Assembly: GCA_965153455.1 (NCBI GenBank) | Contig: OZ234497.1 | Span: 3,162,001 to 3,226,000, forward strand | Direction: 5' to 3' | Length of the DNA stretch: 64,000 nucleotides | Source of the DNA: Sphagnum compactum | Taxonomy: Eukaryota; Bryophyta; Sphagnopsida; Sphagnales | Part shown: positions 22,973 to 36,656 of the stretch, piece by piece | Position numbering within the stretch: the stretch's first letter is position 1 | How the letters are laid out: each line of letters opens with the position of its first letter | Made by a program: the position numbers and the translations under genes | Notes under the pieces: generated by a model | Seen by the model: the letters and a program-made list of their open reading frames with translations, nothing else | Databases searched by the model: none | What the model was told of the DNA's origin: nothing

Positions 22973-25381
22973 CACCTGTTGCCTAATAAACTTTTAAATA
23001 CTTTTGATTTTGGGCTGAAACTTATTATTCTAACTCTTGTCAGATATAAATGTAATCCTTGTTATGTGGTAATGTCCCACAAACTCTCGATCATTACATG
23101 GAAGTGGCAACCCCAAAATTCATAGCAAAATGGTCATACAAAAAAAATTGAACGGAACACTTTCATAAAGTTTTGGTGCTTGATCATCTTCAATATGTTG
23201 AACCCTTATTAGAAGCTAGACTACAAGTCAATGAGGAACAATATGATTAGTTTTATCTTAGTCCTTTGCAAAATTGATTACTTTTGACACAACTATTGTT
23301 CAAGTTCAAAATTTTTTATTAAAATCCAAATTCAAAATTTAATTTAATAAATTTTTAATTTGAATTCCTCAACATTCATATCAGTTTCAAAACAATGTGG
23401 AACAATCAACATAACTTTAAAACGTCAAAACAAAAACATATTTATTATAATTTGAAATTCTCAAAAACTTTCTACACCCTTTTTGACTCTTACTAGTGTG
23501 TTTTGACCCTCTTACTTAACATGAGCACTAGGAGAGCTAGATACACTATATTTAGTTTAATAGAATTTACACTTATATCTTTATTTTATTATAAAAAAAT
23601 TAATGTTAAAAATGTAGTCCAAATGAACATTTCAAATAATCTTGGTTGTTAAAAAATCATGTCTTTCATTTTGAAGATCTGTATCATTGGAAAAGCCAAA
23701 GAATAAATAAAACATCAAATTTTGAGTCAATTTACAATTTCATGAATAATCAAACAAGTTGGTAATAGTTTTCTTTTTAAAAAAAACCTTCCTAACTAAA
23801 CAAAAGATGAATCGAGTTGTTTCTCATAAACCAACAAAAAAGTTTCTATCCAAGGTAAAATTGACAAGATCTGTTTCAAAACATAAGAAATAAAAGGTAC
23901 AAACAAATTTTCAGCAAAGAAAAAGTTTAGGTATGAAACTCAAGATGTGTGCATCATTTATGCTTCCGTCTCTTCCACATAAACCTTTTAGGTTCAATTC
24001 GTTTCATCAATTTGCAAGAGCTTGAAGCCTCACTTGGTTTCATCCCATGAGAACCACAAACAAGGAATTAATGGGAGCACGAGAAATGTTGGGCTTCTCA
24101 AGCTCTAGCATGCATGTTATTGTTCTCATACAACTTTGTTAAACAAACAAGAACCCACACAAACTTACATTCCTTTCTCCAATAAGGTAGCCCTAAATTG
24201 GTTGTTGGATGCCATTGTGTCCAGTTTGGAAAAGTAAAGATCAAGATTGTCTTGTTTGATAATGTCTTGTTTTGGAATAGCAATGGGTGTGCTAAAAACC
24301 AATGATCAATCTGAACACTAGTATGTGACTGACTCTCTTTTCTTCACGACCCTCAACTTTGACACCACTCCTCTTCAAAAAAGAAATCTCCTGTAAGGGG
24401 CAGCAAAATATTGGGGGCAATGGACTGCTTGGAACTTCTCTTCAACTTGGTAATTTCCTCACACTTTGATGAATGAAGGTGACTCTTCTCCAATGAAGGA
24501 AGCTCCTTTATCCATTTTGGAGGTTTTTCAAAGAGCAATCAATGATTGACTTGTAACATGGGAAGCGCTTCAAAAAGCTTATTTTTGTAACTCAAAAGTT
24601 TTTAAAAGTCCACTTCTTCCACAGTAACTGAATTCTTAAAGATTTCAAGTCCACTACTTCCACAATAACTGAAATCTTAAGGACTGAAGTAAGTTTTGTA
24701 ATTGAAGTCTTGAAGGTCCACTACTTCCACAATGTAGTGTAAAGGGTGCATACCTTAAGATTTCTTTTTTCCTTACCTTGTAACCTACATACTATTTCAA
24801 ATGGTGATGATAGTTATAGTGTATGTTTGGAAAAGTATCCAAAAATGTTTAAAGGTCGAGAGAAATCCATCACCCATTTTTTGAACAATATCACTATACC
24901 TTTTTGTTAAGAAAATCATTAACAAAAACATTGACCAAAAAGGCCAATTTTGAGGTTCATAAACACAACTTACTTATTAGGTGGGAGAGAGAGAGCCACA
25001 CACACACACACCCACACACACCCCTTGAATAGGTGTTGAGTAACCAAATTTGCCATCAAATTAACCCGAATTTGTTGAGATGCAAAACACCATTCATTGC
25101 AGGGCAATGGAAAGTGGTTGCAACCTGTAAAGCACCTTACAATGTGTGTGTTTTGAGTGCCTGTGACTTGAGACTATCTCAACCAACAACATTTCTGGGA
25201 TCCTAATGCATGGATCCAAGCTTCACTTTAATGTGGAATACTAGTTCCTGGGGTCTGGCCACATCTGCCTCATCAAAGCAGATGCTGCAACATCAAGTGT
25301 TAAGATGCCTGCATCTACCTCATTGATGATGCACTACTACAAGACTGACTACTTACGTGACTTTGCAGCTAGTGATCTTCT
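22973..25381. other. AT-rich intergenic DNA, no supported gene
   Basis: No open frame here is credible. The stretch contains a compound microsatellite (GA then CA) at 24984-25020 and an imperfectly repeated sentence, TCCACTACTTCCACAATAAC and variants, at about 24610-24740. I see nothing else. Confidence 0.5.
24984..25020. repeat. (GA)n(CA)n microsatellite
   Basis: A run of GA dinucleotides (24984-24995) passes directly into CA dinucleotides (24997-25020), interrupted once by CC. Confidence 0.9.
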
Positions 25382-28300
25382 TTAACTTGAAGTTGTCAGT
25401 TGAGCTTCCAAGTGTTTCACCTCTTCCCGTAAGCTGCTCTCCTGGCTCTGCTTCTCTAATTGACTTGCAGTCAAAGCGACCCCAGTTTCTGTGGCTTTGG
25501 CTCTTGTTTCTTCAATCTGCCGTAGCTTCTTATGAAGTGCTCTCAACTTCTTGGTCAAATCACCTGGACCTACAACATCAATATGCACATTTCTTATACC
25601 AGAACACTGACAAGAGGAAGACAAGGATACAAACTGTTGCCTAATACAGCAAAACCAAATGTGACACCATAAGGAAACATATATACACGCATAATCTTAA
25701 ACTGAAGCCATTCTTGTTCTCACAAACAATGAGATCACTACAAAATTTCTAATCAGGAATCAGTCAAGCAAAGCAGGACTCTGTGTCAAGGAAAAAGCAA
25801 AAAGAGTTCAGAAAACCCAAAACCTGCATCTGCTGAATTGCTGTCAAGTGATGCACCTCCGAGTTGTGCTTCCTGCTCCAACCAACATATAGTCATGTAT
25901 GCATGTGCATGTACATGTTAAGCTCCAAAAAACAATGCACACTCAAAAATATGAGTCTCACAAGTGCATTAGCTTCAAGTCTCTGTGAGATCCAAACCTT
26001 CCCAAACAATGCAACAATCTCTACATTCACAAGTGCTGTGCACTCACCAATGAAGTAACAACAGAATCATCAACAGCCTTCGATTCTTGTTGGTCCTTCT
26101 CCTTTCTGTTCTCCCGCTTCTTCTTGTTCTTTAGTGCACTCTTGCTAAGACCTCCAGTTGCCCTGCCATTCCAGCAAATTTTCAATCTTGCAATGAAGAA
26201 CACAAGTACCAATCATCATCAACAAAACAAACAAACATTATAACCTTCTACACTTCTTAGAAAAGGAACTTTCTGTCACTCAATGTGCACACATGCATAG
26301 CCATGTATCTTAAGATGGGCAGTTTGTCACTCACCCAGTGTTGCCTTTGGATGTCTCATCTTCCCCAAACAACTGCCAAATGTGAGAGTGCAAAAGCAAG
26401 ATAGTAAATAGGCAACTAGTGTGTGTTGTTCTCCCAATCAATAGCAGCAAACTGCTTCAATTGGTAGCAGCTACAAATGATCTTTTAAGTCTGGAATTAT
26501 CAATCTCCTCGACAATACAATCCATCACTGAACTCTGAAAATGAAAGAGTTACCTGTGCCTTCACTGAAGCTGATTGACTAGAATGTGGAGGTCGATAAG
26601 TTCCTGGTGTTGAACCTGCCAGCCCACCTAACAAGTTACAATTTGTTTGTGCAAATAGTAGCAGAAGAGAGGACATGACCATGGGAGATAAATCCTTTCA
26701 CAGGTAGGCTGATGTGCAAGAGGAAGAATCTGTTAAAAAGAAAACCCCCAAGGACCCATAACTGCAAGAACAGCTTGGAGACTCTAATGCGATGGGTCTC
26801 TGGATTAACAACCTATGGTGTCTTGTGATCTCAAAGCTGTAAATTTTGCAAGTGCACTAGGTTGAAAAACTTGGTAACCAGGTTGTAGCAGCAATCTGAT
26901 TTCAGACAGTCTGAGCCAGCAAAACAATGTGGAGTTTTGAGATACTACCTATGTTTGCTGGAACATTCTTTGCAGGTGCTGCTTTGGCATCAAGTTTCCG
27001 GGCACGTGGAGAGGGAGGAGTGTCTGGGTACAATCCAATTCGGGCAGGTCGCCATTCAGCCTGATCCACCAGACAGGTCCATTTGGCAAAGAAGAACTAG
27101 CATTTCAACCAACGGACTAGACTATGGAAGTAGTTTTCATGGAAGTACTAGTGAGATGTATTGTATTACCTGATAAAGCTTTGAATACTTCTTCTCATAG
27201 TGAAGAGTTCCATCGTACTTGAAGATCTTGATCCTGAAAGGGGTGTGCAGGTGTTAAGGCTCACTTCTCCCCACAGAACAAATTATGCATCTGCCTACCT
27301 CTGAGCAGTTATCCAAAGCAGAATTTGTGTGCAAGAGTGCTGTTGGCATTACCCATTGTCTACTTGAAGTCGTGGTGCGGTGGTTGCTGTCATGAAGTGG
27401 CGGCCATCAGGTGACCACTCACTTGTGACAGACATGGGTGCTTTTGTGGTTCCAAAGCTTTTGAGTGTTTCCCTATCCCAGAAAGCCTGCAAAAGAGCCC
27501 TCACACCATTTAGAAATAAAACCCTAAATCCTAAACACTAAACACTCTTGTACATACCAGAGATATGCCTGCTGCATTGCATTCTTTTCCTTCTTTCCAA
27601 GTTTCAACAGATACATACCATATCTCCTGGAAGATTGCCAAATCCCGCCAAGCAAATGACTTCAATCCATTAAGGGCTCAGACCACATCAAGCAGTGGAA
27701 AGCAGCAACAATATTCAGCCACCAAACATTTTGCAGATCTATCCAATGCGTGCAGAAGGTCAGGTTTACATACAAATCCTCCTCCTGCAAGTAACCTAAG
27801 CAAGGTGCAAATAAGCATTTGAACATATTGCCTTTGCACTTCTGTCCCTTCCTTCTCTCCTCCTCTATGTGGACCATCAAATTAGCATGTGATCCAGCAG
27901 ACAAACAACATTCAAAGCTTGGAGCTGGATACATCTGCCTTGGGGACTCCATCTGATGGTATTGTAAGGCCCTTGTCCAAACTCAAAAAGCGGCTTGCAG
28001 ACTGCACTGAACAATGTAGCCTTTGCTGGCATAACTGCACTGTACATCAAGGAGGAAACAAAGTAAAGCACACCCATGAGGGAAATGTATCACAAGAAAA
28101 TATCAATTCTAGCCACAGTGACGAACCCAATGTGTGTTCTGGTACAAGTTCAGACTTATTCCAGCAGCTTCTTTGCACAACTATACGCAATTGAAATGGT
28201 ACGTGTTCCAGCAGCTAAACACAAATGTGCTCTCATCTGTTGGAATGAAAGGATACAGCCATAGATAACCAAGAAGTCCTTGCCAGTAGGTGACCACTGC

Positions 28301-30309
28301 ACATCATGAATCGGTCCTTCTTTGCCTGCAAAAAAACAATTCCAGAAAAGAAAATTCATGAATAGGATTTACCCGTCTTCAGAGCCCCTCCTTATAAACT
28401 CTGACAGAATCCTAGTCTCAGATAATATATCTTAATGCTTGCAAAAGCCCTCTGTGTTGTGCATCCATGAGTCTTGACATGCAAACGGTTTGTTTTTCTT
28501 ATCCCCCTGTGCTCTTGTTGGGTACCTCCAAAAACCCTCCCAAATTGCACATGTAAAACCAACAGTTTCTTCAATCGACCAATGCCACCTGCATGAACCT
28601 GAAGAAGAGGAAGAAACAGTTTAACTTACTCAATGGCACAGCTCCTTCATGCCGACCATCACTGGTCAAAAAGTGCAACCGACTCTCTCCATAGTAGCTT
28701 TGATTTGTCTTATCAACATCTGATGTTGCCAAAACCAGAACCCCAGTAGAGCCTTTGTTCCATGTCAGCTGTGCTGTGTTTGACTTGAAAAAGCTGCGTC
28801 GGGCAACAGGTTGTGCTTGACTCACTTGTGTTCTTTCAAAAATTTGTACACTAGCTGGTGCCCCCTGGCATGAAAGACAAACTTCTCAGCAAGCAATCAA
28901 ACCAAGCGAGCAAAAATCTTCATAACTTGTACAAAAGGTTGCAATATTCTAAAGGGAACTGTTCATCCACACACATCCAGAATCATCTAATATATTAGTC
29001 CTAGCCTTGGAACACACTTACTTGTGTGAAGAAACTGACCTTTATCTCAGGCACATAGGTAGCAATGTGCGATGGTGGTGATGATGAAAGTTGGACACCA
29101 TCAATACCAGACAGGCGCAACCGATCAACAATTCCTTTGGCAAAATCACGCCCATCAAAGAAATGAACTTCATTTGTCACTAATCGGCAAGCAACACTCT
29201 CGTCCTCACTGAACTGAACAATTGGCCTGACACAGCAATCAATGAACCCACAATCATTGCTTGATTCTCCTGTGGACCATGCCTGTTTGCGCGCACTTGT
29301 GTCTTTGCTTTGCAATCAGGAGCTAGTTTTATGGTAAGATCAACAGTGGTGTTTATCATGATAGAACTGCTAAACAAACACAATGGCATAACTTACCAAG
29401 TGGTTTTGGAGATTGACTTCTGAAATTGCTGTAAAACAATGGCACCCGACAATGCATTCCAAATGGTCAGGTTCTTCTGCTGTGCTTGTGGCTTTTGGAA
29501 TGTCTGCAAGTATGAGCCCTGCGGTGAGAATGCAATGGCTGCCACACCAGCAACAAGAAGCTTAAGAACCTCTTTGCCAGTGTCACAGGCATACACTGTA
29601 ACTGCATCCGGTGTGATCACTGCTAACTTGCTGCCATCATCACTAAACCTTGCTGAATTGCATGTCACCCTGCAACAACAAAATCCAATTCTCTCTACTC
29701 AATCCTTGGAATGCAAATGTGAAACAGCCTTGACTGCCTCTCTTTCTCTCTCTCCAGAGGAAAAGATTTTGCTGCTGTTCTTAGAGACTCAAAATCTCAA
29801 GAGACAGACGGAAGCTCTTCTTCATTTCTTTCCTCATCACTGAAAGCAAAAAAAAATTGCACACATCTGTAGCAATAGAATTGCGTGCAAGAATTTCATG
29901 GGAAACTGAAGCTTGCTCACTTGTCTATTGTTGCGACAGGCTCTGGAGCGAAAGGAGGTCCAACCAACAGCGACAACCCATCTGGCTCCCTCACTGCACA
30001 AAACCCACATACACACAAAATCTTCAAAAATGTGTGAGAATCAAAACCCAGCTCATTGCAAATTCACAATCCATGGTAAGCATGACGAAAAAAGTGTTTG
30101 CATTTCTGCTGCTCGCACAAACAGAGAAATCCACAAACACTGCATGAAACACATACCCATTGACCTAGCCCTATAACATCTAGGGTTGCAGGAGTTTTTC
30201 CTCAATCACCCAGAAAAGAAAATGGGGACATTGCAAAACACCCGGGATTGAAGAAGGATTTCGTCTTACCATATAAGTTGAGAGGTGGCAAAGTTGCTGC
30301 TGCTGCCAT
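25382..30309 (-). CDS. EIF2A: Eukaryotic translation initiation factor 2A
   Basis: Sixteen minus-strand exons join in frame to 597 residues: 30309-30270, 29993-29921, 29669-29397, 29226-29040, 28864-28630, 28325-28257, 28034-27933, 27659-27619, 27486-27353, 27233-27170, 27060-26949, 26627-26554, 26372-26335, 26162-26048, 25872-25824 and 25569-25382. All introns are GT-AG. eIF2A delivers initiator tRNA to 40S subunits independently of eIF2-GTP. The first about 415 residues form the WD40-type propeller; landmarks are QFSEDESVACRLV, ATSDVDKTNQSYYGE, GFMPAKAT, GFGNLPGDM and WSPDGRHFMTATTAPRL. The C-terminus is Lys/Glu-rich and helical (ALKNKKKRENRKEK, LRALHKKLRQIEE), as in the human protein (585 residues). 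Several exons are very short (38, 40, 41 and 49 nt). Exon 6 ends at TATGGCT before a GT, which restores the family motif YGFMPAKA. Confidence 0.95.
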
Positions 30310-30550
30310 GGTATTGTTCCTGGTGATCGATTACACTCAAAACAACACAGTCGAGCTCCAAGAAGGAGGAGAAAGAAGAATTAGATCCAAGACAACCCAC
30401 ATGTGAGAGGTAGTTTCAAAATGCAGCAGTACTCAGAAGAGCTTGAGCTTGCAGACCAATACACGACAGACCCTAAACCCCGAAGAGTGAAGCTGCGAAG
30501 AAGTTTGTACCATGGAACAAGAGATTCCGGTCGCGAGAAGGTTTCTTCTG

Positions 30551-30876
30551 CACCTAAACCCTAAACCTAAAACCCGGACATCTGTAAGAAGGGCGCAAAT
30601 CAAAGAGGATCGGTGTTGTTGTTGGGAGAGGTTTTTCAAGCTTCGGTACAACACAAAATGGCAAGGAGATGTGCTCTAGATCTGTGTTTTTTTTCCTCTG
30701 CAATCTGAGACCTTAAACCCTAAACCTAAAACCCTAAGATCTGTAAGAAGAGGAAATCTAAGAGGATCCGTGTTGTTGGGAAGGGTTTCTCAAGCTTGGG
30801 TACAAGAGGAAATGGCAAGGAGATGTGCTGATGATCTTGGTCTAGAGTTTGTTTTTTCCCTCTGCAATCTCAGACC
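30551..30876. repeat. About 160-bp tandem duplication upstream of eIF2A, with telo-boxes
   Basis: Copy 1 (about 30551-30712) and copy 2 (about 30713-30876) share the same order of motifs: AAACCCTAAACCTAAAACCC, ATCTGTAAGAAG, AGAGGATC, GTGTTGTTG, TCAAGCTT, ATGGCAAGGAGATGTGCT, CTCTGCAATCT and GAGACC/CAGACC. They differ by substitutions and small indels. Each starts with telo-box sequence (AAACCCTAA at 30556-30564, 30715-30723 and 30729-30737). Telo-boxes are known in promoters of plant translation genes, which fits eIF2A. Confidence 0.8.
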
Positions 30877-32418
30877 CTAAATTCTAAATCATAAGCATCA
30901 TATGAGACTGACATGAACACAAAATTGGGTTGTGCTGCAGATGGCGAAAGAGCCATGGAGATGCAGGCAAAAACCCAGTGTTTAGGACTTTTGTACCAAA
31001 TAGATTTTGCAGCGCATTTTCTAGAACTGCTGCAACCCGAGCTGCAATCAACTTCCGTGGTGAGAGACATATCATTAACTTCTGGTTTTTGTAGAGTTCT
31101 CTTCCTTTGTGAACAGCTAACTCAATATGCATTTTGTGTGGTTGCAGAGTACTACAATTGTGGAGGAACACAAATTGCTTGAAAATTGCACTCCCTTGAT
31201 CACAATTGTGATTGTTGTATACCTTTCTTGGTTAGACAGATCTGATATATCTTTCAGTCTTGTCAGGGAATCAAATGCTGTTCTTACTGTTTTCTACAGT
31301 ATGGTGGTGGAGTTACTTGAAATGTTCTGAGAGGTTGGGTTTGAGAACTGAACAAACTACAGGGTTATGGGGTACCTGCTGCAGTCTACGAATAGTTTTC
31401 ATGAGGAATCAATCTGTCTACAATGGCTGCTAGATCTGGGGTGCGCCAGTGACCTGATTACCACTCATTTCTATGTGAATTAACTTCAGGTAATTTCTTC
31501 CAGCACAGTAGTGTGTATCATAAAGGGTATGAAACCACGAACTCTGTGGTCAAGTGTGAAAAGAGGTTGTGTTTTTTACTTGCAGACATTGGGTTGCTGA
31601 AGACCTAGCAACATGAGTTTTCCATTTTGAAGCACTCGAGAATCAAATCAACTGAATGTTCAGAGTTAAAACAGGTGCTGTGCCATTGTCAGTGTCTCCA
31701 AAACCCACCTTGTTCTCTCAAAGAGTGGATGCTGCACATGAAATAGGTATCTTGAGATAAACCCATTGCATGTTCTTCATTGTATGCAGCAGTGGATACT
31801 GAGCTTGATATCTCTATTAGTCCCTATGCTTTCTGGTTCAGTACATGGATAGGGACAGCAACAGAATGTTAGCAGCAATGTGCTTTTTCTCCAATTTCTT
31901 TGATCTACAAGATGTGCACTCTGCAGTTGCATGCAGTGATGATGCAAGTTTTTTTCTGGACTTGTCACTGAGACTACCATTGAATGATTCATATATGTGG
32001 CTGCAATATTGGGTCCCAAAGGAAGCAAAAAATGCAGAATTCATCAACAAATCTCAAGTGCACAACTTCAAGGACAAGATTCTCCTCAGGAACTGTCCTC
32101 AAGAGTACCTTTGTGTAGAATCCATATGAGGATGCAATCTCTGGTCCTGAAGGCTGTGAACTGCCCGTTTCCACCTTCTCCACCAAATGGGAAGAGTTCA
32201 AGTTCTACAAGCTTAGATTGCTCTTGAAGATTGTGAATTATGCAAACATAGGAGGCAAAAGTGGGAGTCACCTTTGAAATGACAAAAACCTCTACTCTCC
32301 TTGGTTGTATCCATCCTCAACTCCCATCATCCTCATGTCTTGTGAACTTGGTGATTGTAAGAATGTGCCCATTGTGCTCACTGCATGAAAGTGTGGCCTA
32401 GCTTGGTTTGGCAAAAGT
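30877..32418. other. Region without supported gene upstream of eIF2A
   Basis: Several short plus-strand frames (for example 30913-31182 and 31845-32129) occur in moderately GC-balanced DNA, which could be transcribed. None resembles a family I know, and no splice chain gives a longer product. A divergent gene or non-coding transcript starting near 30900 cannot be excluded. Confidence 0.3.
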
Positions 32419-32630
32419 CATTGGAAGGATTCGTCCTTTCCTACTAAGTAGTGCATGTAGCTCAATGTTGCATTGGAAGGATTCATGCTTTCTTTGCTAA
32501 GTAGTTCATGTAGCTCAAGGTGGCATTGGAAGAGTTCGTCCTTCCTTTGCTAAGTAGTTCGTGTAGCTCAATGTGGCATTGGGAGGATTTCTGCTTTCTT
32601 ACTAAGTACTTCATTTAGTTCAATATGCGG
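32419..32630. repeat. About 53-bp tandem repeat, 4 copies
   Basis: Units begin with CATTGG at 32419, 32471, 32524 and 32577, with a partial fifth at 32631. Lengths are 52, 53, 53 and 54 bp. Each contains CTAAGTAGTTCATGTAGCTC or a close variant. Copies differ by about 10-20%, so the array is not recent. Confidence 0.9.
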
Positions 32631-35600
32631 CATTGGAACAATTGAGCATTAAGAAGACGAATTGTGTGTTTGTGATTCCGCACTTCCTTGTGCTAGTTTA
32701 TTTAGTTGCTTGTTATGCATCCTTGGAGTGTGTGTCATATTCTAGCTGTTTATTGCTAATCCATCGTTTTTCTTAATCAATAAGATTTGACATCTCATTG
32801 GACTTGGTGCTATCTAACTTGGTGTATTATTGCACTTGGGTGTTGTCTTTGTGTTCTCCTATGCTTGGATGGAGGTTTTTGTGTCTTCCACAAGGTAATA
32901 GAAGGCATGTATGTTCACTCAAAAAAGAGAAGGAAAATAATAGCTAGTGCCAATGAGCATACCTATCTAGATGATATATGTATGTGAATAATTTGGTTCA
33001 CATGAATTTGTTATCTTGTGTTGGGGGTACACAACATTGAAGGAGGTTCATATTTTTCTTTTTCTTTTTTGTTTTTGACGATAGTACCATGGCACCTTTT
33101 TCAGGTTTGGCTTTTGGGTGTTGAATAATTATTTCATTTTTCAAAATTCATTTTGGTGATTAAAAAAGATAATTTATGGAATTTATGTATTAAATATACG
33201 CAAAGTTCTTTTTTGGCAAGTTATTTGGAATCTAAACTTAGAACCTCTAACAAAACGAGATGTTTGATCACATTTTTTTTTGCTTCTTTTTGTAAAATTT
33301 TGAATTTCACCAAACTACACCTAGTATGAAGATCTTGTCAATTATCGAGTACCTTGTATGCAATTGTGGACCGACTTGAAGCTCCTAAGTTTTCTCTTGT
33401 TTTTGTATTTTGCTCTTCCTTGATGTTGTTGTGTATGCAAGACCTTGTCATTCCCCCTTTAGTTCTTTTTCAATGTTGTTAATTACAACTCAAGGTTACA
33501 TACTTTTTTTCACTTCTACCTTGACAATGGATTTAGTTGTTTTGCACTTGAGAAAATTGTGTTTTCAACTCTTATTTTTTTGGTTTAATTTCCAATACTC
33601 TTTTCTTAAACTTTGCTTATATAGCCTTCTTGTGGGACTTCCTTTGAACTTAACCCTCTTCTTCAGTTCTATCTACACTTCCTTCATGAAAGACATCACA
33701 TTTACAACAATCCAAATCATGGTGAAGAAGAGGAAAGCCAAGTGGTATGGTAGAAAATTTAGGCATCACATAAAACTAGGTTGATTCTCAAATTTTTGAC
33801 ATTGTGGAGAATAATTATTTTAGATTTCAACATTTCAAATAGATAATTTCAAAAATTTAGAAATTTCTAAAAATAATTTAATTATTGCAAAACTTGAAAA
33901 GGTATTACAATAGTCATTTTGCATACTTCATACACCCTTTCCACATACCATGTGTATTGCATGTACAAACTCAAATTTGAAAAATGGCTTGAAGGTTTCT
34001 TTCTCTTTTGGTAATCGAACAATACAAAACCTTAAACCTTAACAAAGTTCACCATTACATTTCCAAAATTATTCATAATCTTCTATACCCTTTTATCATA
34101 AAATCATATAAACAAAAATGGAATAAATTTAATAAAATAGCAATGACCCTACAACTATCCAACTTTATAAGATCAATTTTACACATTTCATCAACATACA
34201 TTTCTTTATTTAAAATGTGTCATGGACATTTAAATATGTTTTACCCACATGTTAGAAGCACATTGAACTTGGGAGCAACCCAATCCCCTAAAATTAAAAA
34301 TAATAACTTTTAACAACATCCGAAAATTATTAGCTTATAATGGTTTGGTGAGGAAATCATGATATATGTGAAAATTTCATAATGAGATTTTAAGCAAATT
34401 CTAACCACCATAACAATGTTTGTAGAAGAAAAAGGTTTATCATGAAAACATTTTGGAATTTTAAGTATTCATGATTAGATTGATAGCTCAAATGGAAAGT
34501 AAGAACATATGAACATTTAACATTTTTATTTTATATCCATTGTGGAGAGTTTTCTAACATCATATTGAGCTCTTTAATTAGATATGATTTGCTTCTCCAA
34601 ATTACATTATGAATGAGTACAAGTTGTTTTTGTAAAATATTGTTTTGATTTTAAAATAAATCATAACTATCTAAGAACACCTTTGTTTTACCACTACGAT
34701 CCCACTATCTTGTAATTCGCATGGAAAATTTTATAATCATATTAAAATAACTTAGTTCCAACACGTTTGGATTTATCAAATCTCATTTAAAGAATCAAAA
34801 TTGCATAAGATTCCCAATCCTCTAGTGAAAATGTAACTGGAAGGTTGAATATTCTTTCAATTCACTCCCACACATGTCTCACTTGGTTTGAAATTGTGTC
34901 TCATTTCTTTTGGCGTATGTCATAATCTGAATTTTATTTTGATTCATTTCTTTTTATTTTAGTTTTAGTTGTTAACATTCTTAATGATGAATGGTGCAAG
35001 AATAAAATAATGAAAATGTTGGTGCATTAGCACGAATTCCAAAATGCATGTTTATAAAAGATAAACATAACAAGAGGTGAAGATCCAACCTTAGGATATT
35101 AGGGAATTTTTTTTTTAATAAATTAAACCTTAGAATCTTGAAATCTTTTAAAAGATGATTTCTATGTAGAGGGGATGGCCCAAGTGTGGGGAAAAATAGG
35201 ATAGATGGGAGGATAAGGTTCGTTAGAATTTGTTTAACATTTTTGGAATGGAATTTATAGAATTTGAAATGAAGTTCAAAAATTAGTACCCACTTGGAGC
35301 TTGTAGTTGGGTGGTAAATCATGTCTTTGATGTAAATTTTGATGGTTAAATACTCTTGATAATGTTCTTGTGTTGTGAAATGCACGTGAAGGAATTGAAG
35401 CTTGAATTGATAGTTGGAAATTTTTTAAGTGCCAAATGTTTCAACTGTTGTGTTGGACATCAAATGGTTTGTTGTAAAAGACATTAAGCTTGATCATTGG
35501 TCATCAAGGAAATAAAAAGAAATGAATGAGTTCAAGTGATTTATAGGGGCATATAAAAACATTGTTTTGATTTTTTAAGTTAAAATCTTGTACTTGTGCA

Positions 35601-36297
35601 CAATAGAGGAGGACTATAATATTAGCCTCGGTTGTGGGTTTATATATAAATAAATTACAATAATGATGATGGAGATTGTAGTGCAAATGTTTTTTGAAAA
35701 ACCTTTTGAAGAGAATAAAATAATTATTAACCCATGCCCTCAAACTACATGGATTCTCAAAAGATTAAACACACAAGGAATGTTATTTGTCATTTCCACT
35801 ACCTTAGCACCAAGTCAAAGAAGAGTGGGCCAATAAATAATTTAACATAATTTGGTAAGCTACATTGAGGCAAAAGGCAAAGAAAAAAATATATAAATGT
35901 TTTTATAAATTTAATTTCACCTTTCATGTTGTTAGCATCCTTGCATAAAAGTCATTGATTATAAAATTGGCTCATATGAGCGATGAATATGATGGAATGA
36001 AAATAGATGTTTATTATTTATATGATTTGGAAGTTCAAGTGGCAATTAAGAAATGAGATTTGAAACTTCCTCAAATGTCTTTGACAAAATGTGATTGTTC
36101 TATCATGAATAATGGTTGGAATGAAACATTGTTAACATACTTGATTTTTCTTGCAAATGATTTTTTTAATGCAATTTATTCCACAATATAACTATTTGAA
36201 ACACCTAGTATGGTTGCTTATTTTCCCACCCATGTTAAGTATGTTATAATGGTTCTTAGGTTTGTTAAAATTGTACAAGTTCTATTTAACATGAATA

Positions 36298-36504
36298 AAC
36301 AATTGTAAGCTTGTGGGCACTATGATTACTACTAAACATTCACATGTTATATGGCCTTGTGTTTCACATTATTTTATTTTCATAATTGAAAACATTTGTA
36401 AGCTTGATTATTTAAAAGATGTAATACGAAATCATAATAAACATGCTGATGACTGTTTTTATGAGAAATTAGTTTTTATATATTTTATGGAACATGTGAG
36501 ATAA
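36298..36504 (+). pseudogene. Possible small hAT transposase trace
   Basis: The frame reads CKLVGTM, then WPCVSHYFIFIIENICKL. This resembles the hAT central motif of the form RPCVTRFAxxFIxxxNI. The match is short and lacks the Arg. It is best treated as a weak lead. Confidence 0.25.
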
Positions 36505-36624
36505 TAACATATTTTTGGGTATGTTATGGAATAATAAAATATTTTCAAAATATCATTTAAATTGAATATATTTTTAATATATTCTCATAATCTTAAATAA
36601 CCTATTTGTATTTAAGTAAGTAAG

Positions 36625-36655
<31 letters not shown>
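36625..36655. repeat. (TTA)n microsatellite
   Basis: About ten TTA trinucleotides, interrupted once by TAG, lie in AT-rich DNA. Confidence 0.9.

Positions 36656-36656
<1 letters not shown>

Noticed and set aside
27662-27952. Open frame inside eIF2A intron 7
   Set aside because: It lacks family similarity. Splicing from 27933 to 27659 gives the conserved FICLAGFGNLPGDM.
28256-28262. GC-type donor at the end of eIF2A exon 6
   Set aside because: Using the normal GT three bases further restores the conserved YGFMPAKA, so no non-standard donor is needed.
29697-29840. Possible extra eIF2A exon starting after TTTTTGCTTTCAG
   Set aside because: In the frame set by exon 2 it hits TGA after about 14 codons. 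Direct joining of 29921 to 29669 gives the expected protein.
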